Origin: Morella rubra | Taxonomy: Eukaryota > Streptophyta > Magnoliopsida > Fagales > Myricaceae | DNA length: 64,000 nucleotides | NCBI GenBank assembly: GCA_003952965.2 | Contig: CM025856.1 | Coordinates: forward strand, 29,841,110-29,905,109 | Direction of reading: 5' to 3' | Program-made: the position numbers and the translations under genes | Notes under the pieces: generated by a model | Seen by the model: the letters and a program-made list of their open reading frames with translations, nothing else | The model's database searches: none | What the model was told of the DNA's origin: nothing | Part shown: positions 59,274-64,000 of the stretch, piece by piece | Numbering within the stretch: the stretch's first letter is position 1 | Layout of the letters: each line of letters opens with the position of its first letter

Positions 59274-61946
59274 TCATGATGCTCCAGGAAGAGTATTTAT
59301 CCCCTTGGCCTTTCCATTTACAAGAATATCGTAAGTGGTCTCATCAGGAACAACACCTCTGTCAAGCATCTCATCGTGTAGTCTAAAAGCTTCTTGCAGA
59401 TTCCCCTCCTTGAAGTGTCCAGCAATCAAGGTATTATAAATAAGAGCGTTAGGAGTCAATCTGTTCCTATGCATCTCTTCCAATATCTTGCGTGCATTGT
59501 CTAGCTGTCCTTTGTTACAAAGGCCATTTATCAGAACAGTATATGTAATGATGTCAGGCAAAATACCCTTGGAAAGCATCTCTGAGTAAAGATCCGATGC
59601 AAAGAGTAATTTACCCTCTTTTAACGACCCATCAATCAGCGTAGTGTACGTTTGCAAATCACAAGGAATTCCTTCATTTATCATTTTCTTGTGCAAGTCA
59701 AGGGCTGCTTCTACGTTATTTAAATTTCTGAAGCCACTAATCATGCTATTGTACACAACTGTATTAGGAGACAAACCAACTTCAAGGAGTTCAGAGAAAA
59801 GTTCACGTGCCCTATCCATGTCCCGCCTTTTGCAAAAGCCATCAATCAGAGCACTATATGCCTTCACATCCAATTCAAGACCCTTATTTTCCATCTCCTT
59901 CCTCATTTTCAGAGCAAGATCAACATTATTACTTTTGCAGAACCCATCAATCAAGGTGGTGTATGTAATGACATTAGGGGAAATTCCATTTTCACACATC
60001 TCTCTGAAAACAGCCAGTGCAGAATTGATGGCACCCTCCTTGACAAATCCATCTATAATGCTATTGTAAGTCAAACAGCTGGGAACAAAACCCCTCTCGA
60101 CAAATTTCTTTAACCTGTCCCTTGCCTCAGATGTGCGGCGAACTTTGCACAAGCCATTAATAATAGTGTTAAGTGTGAAGTCCGTGGGAACAATATTTAA
60201 AGCTACCATTTGGTCAAACAAACCAAAGGCATGTTCAGTATCACCCTTTCTGAAATACCCATCCATCATAACCGAAAACGTGATCACATTAGGTTTCAAG
60301 CCCTTTTCTAGCATCTCAAGAAATACACTGTTTGCAACATCCATCTTCCCTTTTCTGCAGTGGCCAAGTATCATGTTGTTGTAAGAAACTACACTAGGCA
60401 CCACACCCTTTCTGATCATCTCTTCCCATAAATTTTGAGCCTCAATTACATTGCCTTTCTCACAATGCCATGACAAAAGAATATTGTACGTGAAAATATT
60501 TGCAACACCGCATTCGACAGCCTCATCAAACAACTTAGACACATTTTCTAGTGACTGAGATTTCAAGAACCCACGTATCAAGGAATTCACGTTAAAGACA
60601 CTCGGCTTGATACCTTTGTCTTTCATTTGAGTGTAAAGCTCATTGGCCTTTTCCATGTCCCCATTCTTACAGCACCATTCAATCAAGACCGAGTACGTAA
60701 CCTTGTTTGGTGAAAGCCCATCCTGAAGAATCTTATTGAACAAATCCAAAGCACTACTCAGATCACCTTGCACACAATACCCCTTCATCAAGCTTGTTGC
60801 CACAACCAGGTTCATTGGCTTCCCACAACTCACCATCTCATCCATAAGCCTCAATGCCTCTACCATATTCCCCTGCTTCACACATGCCCCAATAACACAA
60901 GTATATGTACCCTCTGAAGGAACATATCCCATTTCTCTCATCTCCTTCAACAACCCACAAGCCAAACTTGAATTGGGCTCGTCACAAACAGCATGAATAA
61001 CAAAAGTATATGCGGCAGCATCAAGTTCCACCCCTCTCGCTTTTGCCTCTCTAAAATACTCCTCCGCCTCCTCAGCCTTTCCCTCCTTCAAACGGGCACG
61101 CATTATCACATGCACCGTATAGCAATCGCCATTAATTCCTCTCAGTACCATCTTATTATGCAACTCTCGCACTTCATCAAACATGCTTCTTCTAACCAAT
61201 GCGGTCAAAAGGATATTCATAAATGGTACCCAAGGAATTATATCACTCTCTATCATTCTATCAAAACAAAGCACAGCATCTTGAATTCTATTGGCTCTAA
61301 CATAACTATTCAACAGATAATTAAAAACCCTCGGATCTAACACAAAATCAAACCTTTTGGCGCATTCTGCTAAGTGATCAACAAAAACTCCCGGGGCGGG
61401 ACCTGAATCGCCCGAGACGAACTGATTAAGCAAATATTGAGCAACTTTGTGAGTCGGAGGAAAGTTCACCAAAATGTGAAGCAAAACACAGAAGCCATCC
61501 ACGCTTTTAACAAATCCTCGCTTTGTCTCGGCCCATTTGAAGTACTTCAAAGCCGACCTTGGCTCGCTTTTGCGGCTCAGAAGGTTATTTATCACATGCG
61601 TTTGAGTGAAAAACTCCTCGTGATAAATTGGTGTGGTGAAGTCAGTGTGTGTGGGTTCTGGGGAGAATTGAGAGACGGAAAGTTCTGGCTCTGACGTGGA
61701 TTTTGCGGGAAAGTTAGATTCTGAACTAATTATCCCGGGAAGATTGGAGTTTGGATTACGATCCTCGGCAAATGAAGGTTCTGAGACGGCTGGTCTATTG
61801 GGAATATTTGGTTGAGAGCAGAGAGATTTAGAGTGTGAGAAAGAGCGGAGAAGACATGGATGTATTGGAGAAGAAGCAATTGGAGATCTCATGGTTCCCT
61901 GGAGGATATGATCCAAGACCCTAAACCTTTCGAACTTTAATCCCAT
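59274..61946 (-). CDS. P-class pentatricopeptide repeat protein, probably mitochondrial
   Basis: PPR proteins bind organellar RNA one base per repeat and act in processing, stability or translation. This one is a single exon of 890 codons without introns, as is usual. The N-terminus, especially from the second Met (61892: MRSPIASSPIHPCLLRSFSH), is Arg/Ser-rich and lacks acidic residues, typical of a mitochondrial presequence, and that Met may be the true start. From about residue 200 to the end there are roughly nineteen 35-residue P-type repeats, for example VTYSVLIEWCCKNGDMEKA and ITYTTLIDGFCKSNNVDLA. No E, DYW or SMR domain follows. The layout resembles Arabidopsis At3g54980, but this is from memory and unverified. 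The frame is intact. Confidence 0.93.
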   Translation of the reverse strand: MGLKFERFRVLDHILQGTMRSPIASSPIHPCLLRSFSHSKSLCSQPNIPNRPAVSEPSFAEDRNPNSNLPGIISSESNFPAKSTSEPELSVSQFSPEPTHTDFTTPIYHEEFFTQTHVINNLLSRKSEPRSALKYFKWAETKRGFVKSVDGFCVLLHILVNFPPTHKVAQYLLNQFVSGDSGPAPGVFVDHLAECAKRFDFVLDPRVFNYLLNSYVRANRIQDAVLCFDRMIESDIIPWVPFMNILLTALVRRSMFDEVRELHNKMVLRGINGDCYTVHVIMRARLKEGKAEEAEEYFREAKARGVELDAAAYTFVIHAVCDEPNSSLACGLLKEMREMGYVPSEGTYTCVIGACVKQGNMVEALRLMDEMVSCGKPMNLVVATSLMKGYCVQGDLSSALDLFNKILQDGLSPNKVTYSVLIEWCCKNGDMEKANELYTQMKDKGIKPSVFNVNSLIRGFLKSQSLENVSKLFDEAVECGVANIFTYNILLSWHCEKGNVIEAQNLWEEMIRKGVVPSVVSYNNMILGHCRKGKMDVANSVFLEMLEKGLKPNVITFSVMMDGYFRKGDTEHAFGLFDQMVALNIVPTDFTLNTIINGLCKVRRTSEARDRLKKFVERGFVPSCLTYNSIIDGFVKEGAINSALAVFREMCENGISPNVITYTTLIDGFCKSNNVDLALKMRKEMENKGLELDVKAYSALIDGFCKRRDMDRARELFSELLEVGLSPNTVVYNSMISGFRNLNNVEAALDLHKKMINEGIPCDLQTYTTLIDGSLKEGKLLFASDLYSEMLSKGILPDIITYTVLINGLCNKGQLDNARKILEEMHRNRLTPNALIYNTLIAGHFKEGNLQEAFRLHDEMLDRGVVPDETTYDILVNGKAKGINTLPGAS

Positions 61947-62783
61947 TGTTGTTGATTTTTCAACTTTCTAATTAAACCTTTTTCGACATTAACCTTTGTT
62001 CTTGCTTAGAGAACAAAACCCTTCGGCGGTTGCTACCTCAGGTCGTTAATGACGAGGCCCAAGACTCCTCTTGACTTTCAGAAAAAGGTAAAGCGCTGAT
62101 TGGGCTGGGCTGGGACATTTTACTTTGAAGTAGATCGGTGTTTGTTTGCTAAAATTTTGACTACCAACACAAAGTGGAAAAGGGAAGATAAAAGAGAGAT
62201 TATTTATATTTCTTTTTATTAAACCAAAATTTTAGCTCTCAATCACCAACAATATTGTGAATTCGAACTTGTTTGGGTTTTTTCTTTAATCAGACTTAAA
62301 ATACAAGAATACGTCGCAACTTTAGACAGCTGAGGTAGAGGTTTTACATCAATGATTTCGCAATGAAGGTTCAGCCTAATCGAGCCTTTCAGCTTGGAGC
62401 TTAATCATGCTTGTTAGATGAAGCGAATGCACGTACAACAAGAGAGTAGGCAAAAGAGAAAGGGGGAAGGGAAGGAAAGAGGAACAGCTTGTAATTAGAA
62501 ATGAAAACCACTGAACTATACAAAGTCAAATGATACAACAGTGTGTCCTGCCCACGACTATGTGAGAATAACTTGTCTCCTACAGCATTTCAGACGAATG
62601 TATTCGCAAACTTTTTGAGCCTCCTGGTCATTGGGATAGGAAAGATGGGATGCCAATGAAGATCACGCCTAGGTTGCAACAATTCTGAAAGTTCTGCTGT
62701 GCTTAATTTTAAAGTTTATCTCTTTGGAAAGCTAAAACGTTTGCTATGGTTACATGCATCGGCAAAAGGAAAATCTGCATCTT
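61947..62783. other. Short intergenic region between PPR and DNMT2
   Basis: The 840-base spacer holds the PPR promoter and the DNMT2 3' UTR. Both genes are on the minus strand. No coding sequence or RNA gene is seen. Confidence 0.45.
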
Positions 62784-63878
62784 TCAAACAGATGGCTCGG
62801 CAAATAGATATCGGAGTAGGGGAGCAACCACTGCTATACTTAGACTGTTACCCAGCAATGCATACCTGCAGCAAAAGAAACTGAATCATTTTAGGTATTC
62901 ATCCAACAAAATCTTGATCCTTTGAAGGTACTTTGTAGACAGAGCAGATGAGCAGATTCGTACAAAATAGCATGCCAAGCAAAATAGTATCTTCCTTTTA
63001 TTTCAGCACCATAAGTGAAAGAAGTATATCATTAAACATAGACGTACACCTACCGTTGTCTAAGGCTGATGTGCTGCGGGAAATCAAAATCTTCCGGAAA
63101 AGAATGTAGATTAGCAACCTAGTTGTTGGGGGTGCAGGGGCAGGGTTGAATTGAATGGGGGATCTTTCACAATTAGACAAAGTAAAACTCGAAAAAGAAA
63201 GAAAAAAATTGATAAAAAAGGGAAGAGAGAGAGAGAGAGAGAGAGAGCAGAATGCACGTACCTCTCTAGGAGTAAAATACCTAAGGCACTGCTCCTTCAA
63301 TGGAGATGATTTGCCTTTCTTCTTTGGCTGCATGTTCACCATGTTATAAGTCATGGCTATAGACTTGCCAAAGCAAGATACTATCAAAAAGACCCCAGGA
63401 AAAAAAGTAGTGATATTATATCAAGAAGTATGAATTTTCTTCCATAACCTAAATCTAACAAGATGCGTCATATAACCCTTCAGAGTTTTGAGATACCACA
63501 ATATGACAGAAAGTGTCATGTCAAATTTCCAATTAACACTTTGAGACCAGAGCAAGATGTTGATCCATAAAATGACTGTTTGGACCAAACTAGCTCGTCC
63601 GGGTAAAAAATGACTCAACTAGAGATACGATCACATATTCCCCAAAGTGTATCACTACTTTAGAATTATATGGAAAGCAAGTTTAATTACTTTTGTTTTA
63701 CAGAAACAACTGAGATTTTTTTTAGGACTCGTTCAATTCGCTCAGTTTGTAGTCACAGCTCTAAGCGTGGGTCCTGTGCCTACCAAAATGTCGAATGAAA
63801 CCGTACCTGGACAGTAGCCAAAAGTGAGCCAGTACCCTTCACATACCGATAATAACTTTTAGTAAAACAACAGCAACG
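62784..63878 (-). CDS. DNMT2: DNMT2 (TRDMT1), tRNA cytosine-5 methyltransferase, C-terminal exons (partial)
   Basis: DNMT2 methylates C38 in the anticodon loop of tRNA-Asp and a few other tRNAs. Four exons are present, minus strand: 63878-63807 ([20 protein letters not shown]), 63327-63262 ([17 protein letters not shown]), 63118-63054 ([20 protein letters not shown]) and 62865-62784 ([20 protein letters not shown], ending FAEPSV and TGA). They splice in frame with GT-AG borders. The third exon and the last contain conserved methyltransferase motifs IX/X ([20 protein letters not shown]). The catalytic PCQ and ENV motifs lie in upstream exons beyond the right edge of the window. No disruption is visible. 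Confidence 0.92.
63224..63248. repeat. (GA)n microsatellite in a DNMT2 intron
   Basis: About a dozen GA units lie a few bases from the exon ending at 63262. On the transcribed (minus) strand this is a CT tract immediately inside the 5' end of the intron. Confidence 0.85.
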
Positions 63879-63925
63879 CTTTGAATCAGGATATACAATA
63901 TCTAAAGTGGTTTAAGGATATCCTT

Positions 63926-63949
63926 GGAGAGAGAGAGAGAGAGAGAGAG
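63926..63949. repeat. (GA)n microsatellite in a DNMT2 intron
   Basis: Twelve GA units lie in the intron at the right edge of the window. It is the second GA microsatellite in this gene. Confidence 0.85.
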
Positions 63950-64000
63950 CGATTTGGACCATATGACTGATGCCATAGGAAATAGGTGAAGATGTAAATG

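Noticed and set aside
59644..61694. Several plus-strand open frames of 80-140 codons
   Set aside because: They are antisense to the intact PPR coding sequence and simply reflect its codon composition.

Overview
This window is nuclear DNA from a flowering plant, most likely a eudicot and perhaps woody. Genes are split by short AT-rich introns with GT-AG borders. They encode plant-only families: a chloroplast DXS type III, an AKT-type K+ channel with ankyrin and KHA domains, a DUF642 cell-wall protein, a long P-class PPR protein, plant Ran and DNMT2. The intergenic DNA is AT-rich and carries MITE-like and hAT debris, a mitochondrial insert and microsatellites. The species cannot be named from the sequence.

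Layout. 1-10116: gene-poor, AT-rich DNA with one recognisable coding piece, the last exon of a GDSL esterase/lipase (4768-4961, minus). 10117-11116: an assembly gap of exactly 1000 N. 11117-11430: a broken hAT-type (TTF zinc finger) transposase remnant. 12807-17376 (+): DXS3-like protein, 10 exons. 18681-24231 (-): bystin/ENP1, 10 exons, convergent with DXS3; its last intron is a minor-class AT-AC intron. 26158-32433 (-): AKT1/SPIK-type K+ channel, 12 exons including a 33-nt micro-exon, with a 1-nt coding deletion in the ankyrin region. 33609-35605 (+): QCR7 subunit of respiratory complex III, divergent from the channel. 39626-42275 (+): DUF642 protein. 43183-43368: Tourist-like MITE. 43674-45081: 1.4-kb element with long inverted repeats and what looks like a captured exon. 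45299-48033 and 50123-52253 (+): two tandem Ran GTPase genes with the same 8-exon structure, in which exon 1 contributes only the ATG. 53796-55317 (-): Agenet (Tudor-like) plus ENT protein. 57697-57900 (-): nuclear copy of mitochondrial atp9, disabled. 59274-61946 (-): single-exon PPR protein. 62784-63878 (-): last four exons of DNMT2, running off the right edge.

These are independent housekeeping and membrane genes, not a pathway cluster; the only gene family expansion is the Ran pair. I did not see a new multi-gene system. The more unusual items are gene-structure oddities (U12 AT-AC intron, GC-donor micro-exon, ATG-only exons), likely loss or change of function (DXS3 thiamine site, frameshifted K+ channel), and mobile or organellar insertions. 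Exon borders were set by hand from splice motifs and reading-frame continuity. Summed coding lengths are multiples of three for bystin, QCR7, DUF642, both Ran genes and the Agenet-ENT gene, which supports those models. The channel model is one base short, consistent with the frameshift.
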